From Methylobacterium thuringiense (GTDB lineage: Bacteria; Pseudomonadota; Alphaproteobacteria; Rhizobiales; Beijerinckiaceae), in assembly GCF_022179645.1 (NCBI RefSeq), contig NZ_BPRA01000014.1, positions 186,001 through 250,000 on the forward strand: a DNA stretch of 64,000 bases, in the 5' to 3' direction. The number at the start of each line of letters is the position of its first letter. Positions within the stretch are counted from its first letter, which is position 1. Made by a program: the position numbers and the translations under genes. Under the pieces are notes generated by a model. That model ran no database searches. It was not told where the DNA came from and worked only from the letters and a program-made list of their open reading frames with translations. Of the stretch, positions 1 through 10,952 are shown piece by piece.

Positions 1-1
1 G

Positions 2-2692
2 ATGAGCGGCGTCAACGAGATCCGGTCGACCTTCCTCGACTATTTTTCGAAGGCCGGCCACACGGCCGTGCCGTCGTCTTCGCTGGTGCCGAAGAACGAC
101 CCGACGCTGATGTTCACCAATGCCGGCATGGTGCAGTTCAAAAACGTCTTCACGGGTGTCGAGAAGCGCCCGTACGTGAAGGCGACCTCGTCGCAGAAGT
201 GCGTGCGGGCGGGCGGCAAGCACAACGACCTCGACAATGTCGGCTACACCGCGCGCCACCTGACCTTCTTCGAGATGCTCGGCAACTTCTCCTTCGGCGA
301 CTATTTCAAGCCGCAGGCGATCGAACTGGCCTGGACGCTGATCACCAAGGAGTTCGGGCTGAAGCCCGACAACCTGCTCGTCACCGTCTATGCGGACGAC
401 GACGAGGCGGCATCGCTCTGGAAGAAGATTGCAGGTTTCTCGGACCAGAAAATCATCCGGATCGGGACGTCCGACAATTTCTGGCAGATGGGCGATACCG
501 GCCCCTGCGGCCCCTGCTCGGAGATCTTCATCGACCGGGGCGAGAGCTTCGCGGGCGGCCCGCCCGGCTCCCCGGACGAGGACGGCGACCGGTTCCTCGA
601 GTTCTGGAACCTCGTCTTCATGCAGTACGACCAGATCGCGCCGGGCGACCGTCGCGACCTGCCGCGGCCCTCGATCGATACCGGCATGGGCCTCGAGCGC
701 ATGGCCGCGATCCTCCAGGGCGTGCCGAACATCTACGAGACCGACCTCTTTCGCGCACTGATCGACGCGGTCGCCCACGTGGTGGGTAAGCCGCCGGAGC
801 CGGCCACCGTCGCCTCCTACAAGGTGGTCGCCGACCACCTGCGCTCGGTCTCGTTCCTGATCGCCGACGGCGTGCTGCCCTCGAACGAGGGCCGCGGCTA
901 CGTGCTGCGCCGGATCATGCGCCGCGCCATGCGGCACCTCGAATTGCTGGGCGCCCGCGAGCCGACGATGTTCCGCCTTGTGCCGACGCTGGTCCGCGAG
1001 ATGGGCCAGGCCTTCTCGGAGCTGACCCGGGCCGAGCCGCTGATCTCCGAGACGTTGCGGCTGGAGGAGACCCGCTTCCGCCGCACGCTGGAGCGCGGTC
1101 TGACCATCCTCGACACCGAGACGCGCGATCTCCGCTCCGGCCAGAACCTCTCCGGCGAGACCGCCTTCACCCTCTACGACACCTACGGCTTTCCCCTCGA
1201 CCTGACGCAGGACGCCCTGAAGGCCCGCGGCATCGGCGTGGACACGGCCACCTTCGACGCGGCGATGCTGCGCCAGAAGCAGGCGGCCCGCGCCGCGTGG
1301 CAGGGCTCGGGCGAGGCGGCGACCGAGACGGTCTGGTACGCCGTCCGCGAGCGCACCGGCGCCACCGAATTTTTGGGCTACGACAGCGAGCAGGCCGAGG
1401 CCGTCGTCGGCGCGCTGCTGCGCGACGGCGCCGAGGTCGAGACTTTGTCGGCCGGCGAGAGCGGGCTCGCGGTGCTCAACCAGACGCCGTTCTATGGCGA
1501 ATCCGGCGGTCAGGTCGGCGACACCGGCACGCTCACCGGCACCGGTCTGAGCGCCAGGGTGAGGGCGACAGAGAAAAAACTCGGCGACCTGTTCGTGCAC
1601 CATGTCGAGGTCGTGGACGGCACGCTCGCCCTCGGCGCTGCGGTTGAGCTGAAGGTCGATCACGGCCGCCGTTCGGCGATCCGCGCCAACCATTCGGCGA
1701 CCCACCTGCTGCACGAGGCCCTGCGCCAGGTGCTCGGCGACCACGTTGCGCAGAAGGGCTCACTGGTCTCGCCCGACCGCCTGCGCTTCGACATCAGCCA
1801 CCCCAAGCCCATCGAGGCCGACGAGCTTCGCAAGGTCGAGGAGATCGCCAACGCGGTGCTCCTCCAGAACCAGAGCGTCGTCACCCGGCTGATGGCGGTG
1901 GACGAGGCGATCGAATCCGGCGCGCGCGCTCTGTTCGGCGAGAAATACGGCGACGAGGTTCGCGTCGTCTCCATGGGCAAGCCGGTCGACGACGCAGGCA
2001 CGGAGGTCGAGGGCGGCCGCCTCGCCGACTTCTCGATCGAGCTCTGCGGCGGCACGCATGTCGGCCGCACCGGCGATATCGGCCAGATCACCGTGCTCGG
2101 CGAGAGCGCTGTCGGCGCGGGCGTCCGCCGCATCGAGGCGATGACCGGACACGGCGCCCGGCGGCACCGTGCCGACGAGAGCCGGACGCTGAGCCAGCTC
2201 GCCGGCCTGCTCAAGGCGCCCGTCGCCGACGTCACCGACCGCATCGCCGCCCTCGTCGAGGACCGCCGCCGCCTGGAGCGCGAACTCACCGACACCCGCA
2301 AGAAGCTCGCGATGAGCGGCGGTGGAGGGACGGCTGGCGGCAGCGACGACGGCACCCGCGAGATTTCCGGCGTAAAGCTGATGGCGCGTGTAGTCGAGGG
2401 CGTCGAGATGCGCGATCTCAAGAGCCTCGCCGACGAGGGCAAGACCCGGCTCGGCTCCGGCATCGTCGCCATCGTCGGCGTCGCGGCCGACGGCAAGGCC
2501 GGGCTGGTCGTGGGCGTCACCGAGGATCTTGCCGAACGCTACGACGCCGTCGGCCTCGTCCGCGCCGGTGCCGGCCATCTCGGCGGCAAGGGCGGCGGCG
2601 GCCGCCGCGACATGGCTCAGGCCGGTGGTCCGAACGGGGCCGGGGCCGACGCGGCTTTGGAGGCGATCGTCGCGGCGCTGACGGCGGGGTAG
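2..2692 (+). CDS. alaS: Alanine--tRNA ligase
   Basis: Charges tRNA-Ala with alanine in the cytoplasm and hydrolyses mis-acylated Ser/Gly-tRNA-Ala. The 896-residue product has the usual family length and starts [15 protein letters not shown], a typical AlaRS N-terminus, so the gene looks complete although it begins at the second base of the window and its upstream signals are not visible. The class II catalytic core fills about residues 1-240. The editing-domain zinc motif HSATHLLHE lies near residue 563 and [11 protein letters not shown] near 682. The C-terminal C-Ala domain ends with the glycine-rich [16 protein letters not shown] stretch near 862-878. In many alphaproteobacteria alaS lies next to recA; here they are 12 kb apart. 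Confidence 0.98.
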   Translation: MSGVNEIRSTFLDYFSKAGHTAVPSSSLVPKNDPTLMFTNAGMVQFKNVFTGVEKRPYVKATSSQKCVRAGGKHNDLDNVGYTARHLTFFEMLGNFSFGDYFKPQAIELAWTLITKEFGLKPDNLLVTVYADDDEAASLWKKIAGFSDQKIIRIGTSDNFWQMGDTGPCGPCSEIFIDRGESFAGGPPGSPDEDGDRFLEFWNLVFMQYDQIAPGDRRDLPRPSIDTGMGLERMAAILQGVPNIYETDLFRALIDAVAHVVGKPPEPATVASYKVVADHLRSVSFLIADGVLPSNEGRGYVLRRIMRRAMRHLELLGAREPTMFRLVPTLVREMGQAFSELTRAEPLISETLRLEETRFRRTLERGLTILDTETRDLRSGQNLSGETAFTLYDTYGFPLDLTQDALKARGIGVDTATFDAAMLRQKQAARAAWQGSGEAATETVWYAVRERTGATEFLGYDSEQAEAVVGALLRDGAEVETLSAGESGLAVLNQTPFYGESGGQVGDTGTLTGTGLSARVRATEKKLGDLFVHHVEVVDGTLALGAAVELKVDHGRRSAIRANHSATHLLHEALRQVLGDHVAQKGSLVSPDRLRFDISHPKPIEADELRKVEEIANAVLLQNQSVVTRLMAVDEAIESGARALFGEKYGDEVRVVSMGKPVDDAGTEVEGGRLADFSIELCGGTHVGRTGDIGQITVLGESAVGAGVRRIEAMTGHGARRHRADESRTLSQLAGLLKAPVADVTDRIAALVEDRRRLERELTDTRKKLAMSGGGGTAGGSDDGTREISGVKLMARVVEGVEMRDLKSLADEGKTRLGSGIVAIVGVAADGKAGLVVGVTEDLAERYDAVGLVRAGAGHLGGKGGGGRRDMAQAGGPNGAGADAALEAIVAALTAG

Positions 2693-2761
2693 GCGGCGGC
2701 TTGCCGCCGCCACCTGTTCAACGCAGACTTTTGCCGAAGTGTCGGCGGGCTGCCGAAAACC

Positions 2762-2965
2762 TCAGCCCTGGCGCAAGCCGACCGAGCGGGTCTGGCCGGC
2801 GCGATCGCCGACCTTTTCGATGCCGCCGTTCATGCGGAAGACGCGGGCTTGTTCGTGCCGGACCCCGTCGCTGACGGATCCGTCCGAGCGCAGCGAGGGC
2901 CGATGCGCCCGCGCTTCCGCTGCCAGGGCGGCGTCAGTCTCGCGTTTCAGTGCGTCGTGGTTCAT
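2762..2965 (-). CDS. Small hydrophilic protein of unknown function
   Basis: A 67-residue charged protein starting MNHDALKRETDAALAAEARAH, with no signal peptide or membrane segment. The start is supported by a GAGGG ribosome binding site about 6 nt upstream on the minus strand. It is convergent with alaS. The plus-strand frame over the same bases encodes an arginine/serine-rich peptide typical of an antisense shadow, so the minus frame is preferred. I do not recognise a family. The N-terminal part is probably alpha-helical. Confidence 0.55.
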   Translation of the reverse strand: MNHDALKRETDAALAAEARAHRPSLRSDGSVSDGVRHEQARVFRMNGGIEKVGDRAGQTRSVGLRQG

Positions 2966-3095
2966 TGGGATACCCTCGGGTGATGTCGCTCTTCGGCGTG
3001 TTCAACGCACGAGAGGGCAATAGGATCAGCCGAAGATCGCGAGCCCCCGGCGAAGTGCACCGCCGGTTTCGAATTCCGGCGCTCCTGTCATATCT

Positions 3096-3117
3096 CTTTC
3101 ACCGCATGCGGTGAGAG
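3096..3117. promoter_or_regulatory. Near-perfect 22-bp palindrome upstream of phosphatase gene
   Basis: The core CACCGCATGCGGTG (3100-3113) is a perfect 14-bp palindrome, and the arms extend to 11 bp each with one mismatched pair. It lies 55 bp before the start of the secreted phosphatase gene, where an operator would be expected. No regulator gene is adjacent, so its role is inferred only from symmetry and position. Confidence 0.35.
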
Positions 3118-3171
3118 CAGGGCGGTGAATCGGCCGCCTCGCTGTGGCCGGCACCACGACGGGAGAGTTCC

Positions 3172-4590
3172 ATGGGCCACCGCACGGCAATCGGGCTCGC
3201 GCTCCTGACGGCCCTGGTCCCGCTGCGCTTAGAGGCGCAGTCGGCGGCGAACATCACCGCCCTGAAGGGGCTCGCCCCGGTCGGCCTTCTCCTGAAGACG
3301 CCCGAAGGTCAGGCGGCGCTCGACGCGAACCTGAGCGTGACCGGCGGCATCCAGACCGGCGCACTCGGGCAGCCGACCCTCCTGCCCTTCGCCGAGCAGC
3401 GGCAACTCGCCCTGCGCGACGCCTTCATCACCGACGGCAACGCCACGGAACTCGCCGACGGGTTGGGGACGAGCCTCGGCGGCGCCTACCAGGCCAAGGC
3501 CCGCTACGAGACCTACAAGGACTTTTCGAGCGTTTCGAAGGCCCTGGCCGACCTGATCGGCTACACCAACAACGTCGCCAAGTCGGATTCGAACGCCGGC
3601 AAATACTTCTTCGCCAACGCCACCACCGACGGCAAGGAGCCGGTCTCGCTGGCGGCCGCGGCGATCCTCACCGCGACAGGCGGCACCACCGACGTGTTCG
3701 GCAAGGCCTATGGCCGCCTCGCCGGCAGCATCGGCGCCGACGCCTTCGGCAATTCGCGGCCGTTCCAGACCGACCCGATCCTCGTCGCGTATCGCGGCTC
3801 GGACTATTTCGGGCATCCGTCGCACAGCCTCGACTGGCTGCGCGGGCCGAGCCAGAACCTGACGGACAGCCCGTCCTATCCGAGCGGCCACACCACCTAC
3901 GGCTACACCGAGTCCCTGCTCCTCGCGATCCTGGTGCCGGAGCGCTACCAGCAGATGATCGTGCGGGCGGCCGAATACGGCAACAACCGCATCGTGGTCG
4001 GCGCGCATTACGCCATGGACGTGCTCGGCGGGCGCAGCGTGGCGTTGCACGCGGTGGCGCATCTCCTGGCCAACGATCCGGCCTATGTCGGGCAGGTCCG
4101 CAAGAACCCGGCCGTCATCGATGCCATGGGCCGGAGCGAGGGTGACGGCGTCGGCATCGCCGACTATCCGGCTGCCCTGGCGGCGGCGCGCACGGATCTC
4201 ACGGCCTTCCTCACCGCGAATTGCGGCGGCACCATCGCCGCCTGCGCCGCGACCGATACCGGCCGGTTCAAGGATGCCTCGGCCAACCGCGCCTTCTACG
4301 ACGCCACGCAGACCTACGGCCTGCCGGTGGTCCATCCGGCCACCGCCGACCGGGCGATCGATGTCGGCAAGACCGCGCCCGAAGCCGGCTATCTTCTCAC
4401 GGCGGCCTTCCCGTCCCTGACGCTCGATGAGGCCAACGCCATCCTGACGGCGACCCTCGGACCGGGCGGCGGCTTTCTGGATGATGGCTCCGCCTTCGGG
4501 CTGTATTCGCGGCTCGACCTCTACGCGGCTGCGGGCAGAGCGGCGGCGATGGCGGCCACACGGCAGCCGGCCATTCCGCCGACTCGCTGA
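3172..4590 (+). CDS. Secreted PAP2-family (class A-like) acid phosphatase
   Basis: Probable periplasmic phosphomonoesterase of the PAP2/vanadium-peroxidase superfamily. The N-terminus MGHRTAIGLALLTALVPLRL is a signal peptide ending near AQS. Motif 2 of the family is PSYPSGHTTYGY near residue 238, and motif 3 is NRIVVGAHYAMD near 272, carrying the catalytic His. The usual Ser of the SR-x5-H-x3-D motif is replaced by Asn. At 472 residues it is much longer than class A phosphatases of about 250 residues; the phosphatase core sits in the middle, and about 170 residues of unknown role follow. A GGGAGAG ribosome binding site precedes ATG. It is convergent with ung, with only a few bases between stops. 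Confidence 0.85.
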   Translation: MGHRTAIGLALLTALVPLRLEAQSAANITALKGLAPVGLLLKTPEGQAALDANLSVTGGIQTGALGQPTLLPFAEQRQLALRDAFITDGNATELADGLGTSLGGAYQAKARYETYKDFSSVSKALADLIGYTNNVAKSDSNAGKYFFANATTDGKEPVSLAAAAILTATGGTTDVFGKAYGRLAGSIGADAFGNSRPFQTDPILVAYRGSDYFGHPSHSLDWLRGPSQNLTDSPSYPSGHTTYGYTESLLLAILVPERYQQMIVRAAEYGNNRIVVGAHYAMDVLGGRSVALHAVAHLLANDPAYVGQVRKNPAVIDAMGRSEGDGVGIADYPAALAAARTDLTAFLTANCGGTIAACAATDTGRFKDASANRAFYDATQTYGLPVVHPATADRAIDVGKTAPEAGYLLTAAFPSLTLDEANAILTATLGPGGGFLDDGSAFGLYSRLDLYAAAGRAAAMAATRQPAIPPTR

Positions 4591-4593
4591 ACG

Positions 4594-5301
4594 CTACTCG
4601 AGCTGCCAGTCGATCGGCGCCAGTCCGCGCTCCTCCAACCAGGCGTTCGCCCGCGCGAACGGCCGCGAGCCCGGAAAGTCGCGGGCGCGGTTGAGCGGCG
4701 AGGGGTGGCCCGAGGCGATGACGCCGTGGCGGGTGGTGTCGATCAGCGGCTCCCGTGCGCGGGCCTGGGCGCCCCAGAGCAGGAAGACCGAGGGCGACAT
4801 CCTGGCCGAGACAGCCGCCACCGCCTCGTCCGCCAGCCGCGACCAGCCGAGCCGCAGATGCGCGCCGGCCTTGCCGGCCTCCACGGTCAGCGCGGCGTTC
4901 AGCAGCAGCACGCCCTGCCCGGCCCAGGGTGTGAGGTCGCCGCTGGTGAAGACGGGCTTCTCACCCTTCGCCGCCTCGACGACCTCTGCAAGGATCACCT
5001 TGAGCGAGGCCGGCAGGCGGCGCGGGCCGACATAGGAGAAGGCGAGGCCGTTGGCGTCGCCCGGCGTCGGATAGGGATCCTGCCCGAGGATCACCGCCTT
5101 CACGCGGTCGAGAGGCGTGAGCGTCAGCGCGCGGAAGATGTCGTTGGGCAACGGCAGGATCTGCGCGCCGTCGGCGACGCGGGCGTCGATCCGCTCGGCG
5201 ACGGCCTCGGCACCCCCATCCGAAAAGAACGGCAGCGCGAGCCAGGGCGAACCGCTGGCGCGAAACGCTTCGAGGGAGTCGACGACGGGTCCGTGAGGCA
5301 T
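4594..5301 (-). CDS. ung: Uracil-DNA glycosylase (family 1)
   Basis: Removes uracil from DNA to start base-excision repair. The 235-residue protein has the water-activating loop GQDPYPTPGDANGLAFSY near residues 71-88 (catalytic Asp in GQDPY) and the minor-groove intercalation loop HPSPLNRARDFPGSRPF near 198-214. The family-1 consensus is GQDPYH; here the residue after Tyr is Pro rather than His. Length and the remaining motifs are normal. The downstream neighbour on the plus strand is convergent; the upstream minus-strand methyltransferase is 21 nt away and may be co-transcribed. Confidence 0.93.
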   Translation of the reverse strand: MPHGPVVDSLEAFRASGSPWLALPFFSDGGAEAVAERIDARVADGAQILPLPNDIFRALTLTPLDRVKAVILGQDPYPTPGDANGLAFSYVGPRRLPASLKVILAEVVEAAKGEKPVFTSGDLTPWAGQGVLLLNAALTVEAGKAGAHLRLGWSRLADEAVAAVSARMSPSVFLLWGAQARAREPLIDTTRHGVIASGHPSPLNRARDFPGSRPFARANAWLEERGLAPIDWQLE

Positions 5302-5322
5302 CGCCGCCGAATCGCAGATGCC

Positions 5323-6279
5323 CTAGCGCTTGGCCAGCCCGTCCCGCACGGCCTTGGCGTTGCGGCGGATCGCCGGCCAGATCCAGGCGCCGGAAGCGAG
5401 GTAGATTCCGGCCGGCATCGGCTTGAGGTCGACGGCGAGGCGTTCGGCGAGGCCCGGGTTGGCGAGGCGGCCGACGGGGGCGTCGGTCTTGCGGTAGACC
5501 ACCGTGGTGTCCTCGCGCCAGTAATCGGTGTGCGGCACGAGGCCGGCGCGGCGGGCCAGCAGGTCGAAGGTCTCGCGGACGTAGCCGTGCACGTGGGCGA
5601 AGTGGAAGCGCTCGTGCGGCGGCTTGCCGGTGGCGGCCATGTTCGGCACGGCGGCGTAGAGCACTCCGTTGGGCTTCAGCCAGCCGGCCAGTCGCTCCAC
5701 GGCCTCGGCCGGGTTGCGCAGGTGCTCCAGCACGTGGTGCGTCGAGATGACGTCGAAATGCCCGGCGGGGAAACGGCTCGGATTCTCCGCCTCGTCCAGC
5801 ACCTCGACCCCGTGATGCTCGCGGGCGTAGGTCGCGTAGTCGCGGCCCGGCTCGACGCCGATGGCCTCGCAGCCGCGTCGGCGCGCCTCGGCCAGGAACT
5901 CGCCGGAGCCCGAGCCGAAATCGAGCAGCCGCGCACCGGGCACGAGCTTGGCGGCGAGCAGGTCGGCGCGGAACACCGCCTCGCGGGCCGAGCGGTTGAG
6001 GTGGTGGCGCGGCGGGCCGCCGGAGAAGGCGAGCTGGTAATCGGCGCGGTAGGAGGTGGTGTAGTACTCGGCGAGCTCGTCCGGCGTCGGCATCGGGTCG
6101 GTGCGGATCAGGCCGCACTGGACGCAGGCGATGGATTTCAGCGTCTTGAGCCGCCGGTCCGTTTCCGCGACGGTGATCGCCTCGTGCGAACCGCACAGGT
6201 TGCAGGCGGCCGGCGCGCCCTTGTACGGGTAGCCCGTGAACGGCACGAAATGCTTCAGGAAATAGTGGGGGGACGGCAT
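5323..6279 (-). CDS. Class I SAM-dependent methyltransferase with N-terminal zinc-binding domain
   Basis: A 318-residue protein. The N-terminal 60 residues carry two CxxC pairs (CNLCGS and CVQCG), a putative zinc-binding motif seen in sugar C-methyltransferases and related proteins. The SAM-binding glycine loop LLDFGSGSGEF follows near residue 115. The family matches the Methyltransf_23/Zn-binding arrangement. Substrate cannot be told: no sugar-nucleotide or polysaccharide genes surround it. It is transcribed away from hemH and lies just upstream of ung on the same strand, which may only reflect proximity. Confidence 0.8.
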   Translation of the reverse strand: MPSPHYFLKHFVPFTGYPYKGAPAACNLCGSHEAITVAETDRRLKTLKSIACVQCGLIRTDPMPTPDELAEYYTTSYRADYQLAFSGGPPRHHLNRSAREAVFRADLLAAKLVPGARLLDFGSGSGEFLAEARRRGCEAIGVEPGRDYATYAREHHGVEVLDEAENPSRFPAGHFDVISTHHVLEHLRNPAEAVERLAGWLKPNGVLYAAVPNMAATGKPPHERFHFAHVHGYVRETFDLLARRAGLVPHTDYWREDTTVVYRKTDAPVGRLANPGLAERLAVDLKPMPAGIYLASGAWIWPAIRRNAKAVRDGLAKR

Positions 6280-6477
6280 GCCGCGCTGGCCTCCGGGGCG
6301 ATTTCGGGCGATGTGTGATCGGGTCGTGTGGCGAAAACACGATCAGGGGCGGCTCGAGGATCGTCCGATGACACCCCGAGGCCGGCACACTGCGCGCTTT
6401 GGCGCAAGATTAGCCTGCAGACAACCGGACCGCGTTCCCCATATCGGCGTTGATCGTCTGCGGGGAGACGCCCTGCC

Positions 6478-7572
6478 GTGACCGGAAGCGTGATGAACGA
6501 ACGCGTCGAGCCCAAGACCCTGCACCCGCACAGCCGGGTCTCGTCGAAGATCGTGGCCCCCACCGTGCCCCCGGACCATCCGGTGGTGAAGAGTGGCCGC
6601 GTCGGCGTGCTGCTGATGAATCTCGGGACGCCCGAGGGCACCAGCTATTGGCCGATGCGCCGCTATCTCAAGGAATTCCTGTCGGACCGCCGCGTCATCG
6701 AGGTGCCGCGCCTGATCTGGTGGCCGCTCCTGAACCTGATCATCCTGACGAAGCGCCCCGGCCCCAAGGGCAAGGATTACGACAGCGTCTGGAACAAGGA
6801 GCGCGACGAGGGCCCGCTGAAGACCATCACCCGCGGCCAGTCGGAAAAACTTCAGGTGGCGATGGGCGACACGGTGCTCGTCGACTGGGCCATGCGCTAC
6901 GGCAAGCCGGAGGTCTCGGTGCGAATCCAGGCGATGCTGGACGAGGGCTGCGACCGCATCCTGCTGGTGCCGCTCTATCCGCAATACGCCGCCGCGACCT
7001 CGGCCACCGCCTGCGACCAGGCCTTCAAGGCGCTGATGCAGATGCGCTGGCAGCCCACCGTGCGGGTCTCGCCGCCCTATCACGACGACCCGGTCTACAT
7101 CGAAGCGATGGCCGATTCGATTCGGGAAGGCCTGGCCAAGCTCGACTTCGAGCCGGAGGTGATCCTCACCTCGTTCCACGGGGTGCCCAAGAGCTACCTG
7201 CTCAAGGGCGACCCCTACCATTGCCAGTGCCTCAAGACCGGCCGGCTGATCCGGGAGAAGCTGGGCTACTCGACCGAGAAGATGCGCGTCACCTTCCAGT
7301 CGCGCTTCGGCAACGAGGAATGGCTCAAGCCCTATACCGACGAGACGGTGATGGCCCTGGCCAAGTCCGGCGTGAAGCGCATGGCGATCGTCGCCCCGGG
7401 CTTCACCGCCGACTGCCTGGAGACGCTGGAAGAGCTCGACGGCGAGAACCGCCATTATTTCGAGGAGAACGGCGGCGAGCACTACGCCTTCATCCCCTGC
7501 CTCAACGATTCCGATCTCGGCATGCGGGTGATCGAGAGCGTGGTAAGGCGGGAGCTCCAAGGCTGGATCTGA
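6478..7572 (+). CDS. hemH: Ferrochelatase
   Basis: Inserts Fe2+ into protoporphyrin IX, the last step of protoheme synthesis. Recognisable features are GVLLMNLGTPEG near residue 42, the family signature LTSFHGVPKSYL with the metal-site His near 239, and PGFTADCLETLEEL near 309, which carries the conserved Glu region. The 364-residue length fits bacterial HemH. The GTG start at 6478 has GGGGAGA 9 nt upstream; an in-frame ATG at 6493 is an alternative. The upstream 200 bp divergent region shared with the methyltransferase should hold its promoter; no riboswitch or clear operator is visible. Confidence 0.96.
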   Translation: MTGSVMNERVEPKTLHPHSRVSSKIVAPTVPPDHPVVKSGRVGVLLMNLGTPEGTSYWPMRRYLKEFLSDRRVIEVPRLIWWPLLNLIILTKRPGPKGKDYDSVWNKERDEGPLKTITRGQSEKLQVAMGDTVLVDWAMRYGKPEVSVRIQAMLDEGCDRILLVPLYPQYAAATSATACDQAFKALMQMRWQPTVRVSPPYHDDPVYIEAMADSIREGLAKLDFEPEVILTSFHGVPKSYLLKGDPYHCQCLKTGRLIREKLGYSTEKMRVTFQSRFGNEEWLKPYTDETVMALAKSGVKRMAIVAPGFTADCLETLEELDGENRHYFEENGGEHYAFIPCLNDSDLGMRVIESVVRRELQGWI

Positions 7573-7612
7573 TCGTTTGTCGGACCCGGCCGCCTTTACC
7601 CGAGGCGATCCT

Positions 7613-7909
7613 ATGGCCGCATTGCCGATCCCGGCCGCGGAGCGCCCGCTGGCCCTTGCCGTCCGCCACATCAACGCGTCCGCACGCGATCCGATCGACG
7701 GACCGACGCTGCTCGCCGCGCTGAACGCGGAGCGCGTGCCGGCTCCTTACGCGCATCACGTGCGCGCCTTCTTCGACGAGGCCGAGATCGAGACGATCGG
7801 CGATCTCGTGCGCGGCGGGGCCGTGACCTATCCGACCCTCGCCCGCGGCGCCCGGCGCTGCCTGCCCCCCGGCCACGAAACCCGCGCGTGGCTCGATGAG
7901 CGGGTCTGA
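7613..7909 (+). CDS. Conserved-looking small protein of unknown function
   Basis: A 98-residue soluble protein starting MAALPIPAAERPLAL, 40 nt after hemH. ATG at 7613 is preferred because GAGG sits 8 nt upstream; a longer TTG start at 7577 is possible but has no ribosome binding site. No signal peptide, membrane helix or known motif is visible. Codon use matches the neighbours and the frame stays open through the whole interval, so it is likely real and co-transcribed with hemH. Function is unknown. Confidence 0.6.
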   Translation: MAALPIPAAERPLALAVRHINASARDPIDGPTLLAALNAERVPAPYAHHVRAFFDEAEIETIGDLVRGGAVTYPTLARGARRCLPPGHETRAWLDERV

Positions 7910-7934
7910 AGGCAAGTGATCGAACTGCTCCGCC

Positions 7935-8099
7935 CTTTCCCGGACGCCTGAAGCGTCAGCGGAAGGCGATCCGGGATCTAGCGAAAGAAGGGCCGCGTCA
8001 GCGGTTCGATGCGAACGGTGCCGACGTCTCGACGCTTCGCGGCTTGTCGTGCTGGGCCCCGGATCGGCTTCCGCTGACGCTACACCCGTCCGGGGAAGG
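7935..8099. repeat. R5 intergenic repeat, copy A
   Basis: The left arm contains CCCGGACGCCTGAAGCGTC and GGCGATCCGGGATC. The right arm contains CCCCGGATCGG and CCCGTCCGGGG, so the ends are inverted repeats around a central core with GGGCCGCGTCAGCGG and GACGCTTCGCGG. Two further copies are at 49096-49260 and 52901-53178. It occupies most of the 264-bp gap between the 98-aa gene and the VOC gene. The family resembles extragenic palindromic elements. No coding potential is visible. Confidence 0.75.
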
Positions 8100-8173
8100 A
8101 GCGCGTCGGCGATGAAGAGGGTATGCTCCCCGCCGCAGTGCTTCGCTGCGTTCATGGCCTATGGGAGGAGCGC

Positions 8174-8545
8174 ATGGACATCGAACCGGCTCTCGTCGCC
8201 ATCCTGCCCTCCAACGACCTCGACGCCTCCCAGGCCTTCTACGCCCGTCTCGGCTTCGCGTGCGACGCAGGCGAGGCCGGCTACCGCATCCTGACCCATC
8301 CGACCGGGGCGATGCTGCACCTCACGGCCGCCGTCGAGGGCTGGCTGGTGCCGGGACGCAATCCGTTCGGGCTCTATCTCTACGCACCCGACGTCGATTC
8401 GCTTGCCCGGCGGTTTGCCGGCGAGACGATCGAGCCGGGCGGGGTCGAGGAAAAGCCCTGGGGCATGCGCGAATTCTCGCTGTCCGATCCCGACGAGACG
8501 CTGGTGCGGGTCGGCTGGCCGCTGCGCCTGTTGCGGGGCGCCTGA
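8174..8545 (+). CDS. VOC-family (glyoxalase/bleomycin-resistance-like) protein
   Basis: A 123-residue protein with the beta-alpha-beta-beta-beta fold pattern of the vicinal oxygen chelate superfamily: LVAILPSNDLDASQAFYARL at the start and FSLSDPDETLVRVGW at the end. ATG at 8174 follows GGGAGGAG and aligns with the normal family start. Members include glyoxalases, dioxygenases and bleomycin-binding resistance proteins. A single module is probably an obligate dimer, and several have no metal, so the substrate cannot be assigned. Confidence 0.8.
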   Translation: MDIEPALVAILPSNDLDASQAFYARLGFACDAGEAGYRILTHPTGAMLHLTAAVEGWLVPGRNPFGLYLYAPDVDSLARRFAGETIEPGGVEEKPWGMREFSLSDPDETLVRVGWPLRLLRGA

Positions 8546-8567
8546 GCGCTGCCGCTAACCCCTTGTG

Positions 8568-8626
8568 CCGATTCCCTCGCCGGGCGTCGGAATCGGGGGA
8601 ACCGTCGCCTTGCGCGGAGCGACGGT
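8568..8626. other. Two consecutive hairpins upstream of atpH
   Basis: CCGATTCC/GGAATCGG (8568-8575 with 8589-8596) and ACCGTCGC/GCGACGGT (8601-8608 with 8619-8626) are perfect 8-bp inverted repeats back to back. They lie between the VOC gene and the ATP synthase operon. There is no T-run, so a classical terminator is unlikely; they could insulate the two transcription units or be part of the operon leader. Confidence 0.4.
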
Positions 8627-8782
8627 GCCATGCTACGGCCACCCCGCGCTGCAGGGGGGGTGTCGTCACCCGCCCGCACAGCCGGCGCATTCCCATTTTT
8701 CACGGTTCACCGAGCCGCCGCCCCGACAGGGGTCGGCACGGACCGCGGAACCGGCGGGCACGAAACAAAAGAGAGCGGGCAG

Positions 8783-9349
8783 GTGGCGCAGAGCGGTTCC
8801 GACGGTACCCTGGTCTCCGGCGTGGCAGGTCGCTACGCGCTCGCCCTGTTCGAGCTGGCGCGCGACGAGAAGCAGATCGACGAGGTCGCCCGGCATCTCG
8901 ACCAGTTCGACGCCCTCTACAACGAGAGCGACGACCTGCGCCGCCTGGTGAGGAGCCCGGCCTACACGGCCGAGCAGCAGAGGCCCGCGATCGAGGCGAT
9001 CCTGGCCAAGGCCGGCATCGACGGCATCGCCGCTAACTTCATCAAGCTCACGGCCGCCAACCGCCGCCTCTTCGCCCTCCCCGACATGATCCGCGGGTAT
9101 CGCGAAAAGGTGCGGGAATCGAAGGGCATCGTGCGCGCCGAGGTCCGCGTCGCGGAAAAGCCCTCCGACGCCCTGATCCAGGAGATCGCGGCGACGCTGC
9201 GCGAGGTCGCCGGCTCCGAGATCGAGCTCGACCTCAAGGTCGATCCGAGCCTGATCGGCGGCATCGTCGTCAAGATCGGCTCCCGCATGGTCGACGCATC
9301 CCTGCGGACCAAGCTCAACGGTATCCGCCTCGCCATGCGCGCCGCCTGA
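8783..9349 (+). CDS. atpH: ATP synthase F1 subunit delta
   Basis: The delta subunit forms the peripheral-stalk cap linking the F1 catalytic head to F0. The product from GTG at 8783 has 188 residues, the usual length, and starts with AQSGSDGTLVSGVAGRYALA; the AGRYALALFELA segment is typical of OSCP/delta N-termini. The C-terminal part contains GGIVVKIGSRMVDASLRTKL, the family signature. The upstream extension of the frame is unlike any OSCP. It is the first gene of atpH-A-G-D-C; F0 genes are not in the window, as is usual for alphaproteobacteria with split atp operons. Confidence 0.93.
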   Translation: MAQSGSDGTLVSGVAGRYALALFELARDEKQIDEVARHLDQFDALYNESDDLRRLVRSPAYTAEQQRPAIEAILAKAGIDGIAANFIKLTAANRRLFALPDMIRGYREKVRESKGIVRAEVRVAEKPSDALIQEIAATLREVAGSEIELDLKVDPSLIGGIVVKIGSRMVDASLRTKLNGIRLAMRAA

Positions 9350-9415
9350 TCCGGCACGCCGCACGGCTCATCCGAACACGCGACAGACGTCCGACACTCA
9401 TAAGAAGGCCCGACG

Positions 9416-10945
<1,530 letters not shown>

Positions 10946-10952
10946 GGCTCGT

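Noticed and set aside
2739-3023. Plus-strand 94-residue frame after alaS
   Set aside because: Arg/Ser-rich; the minus-strand 67-residue frame has the ribosome binding site.
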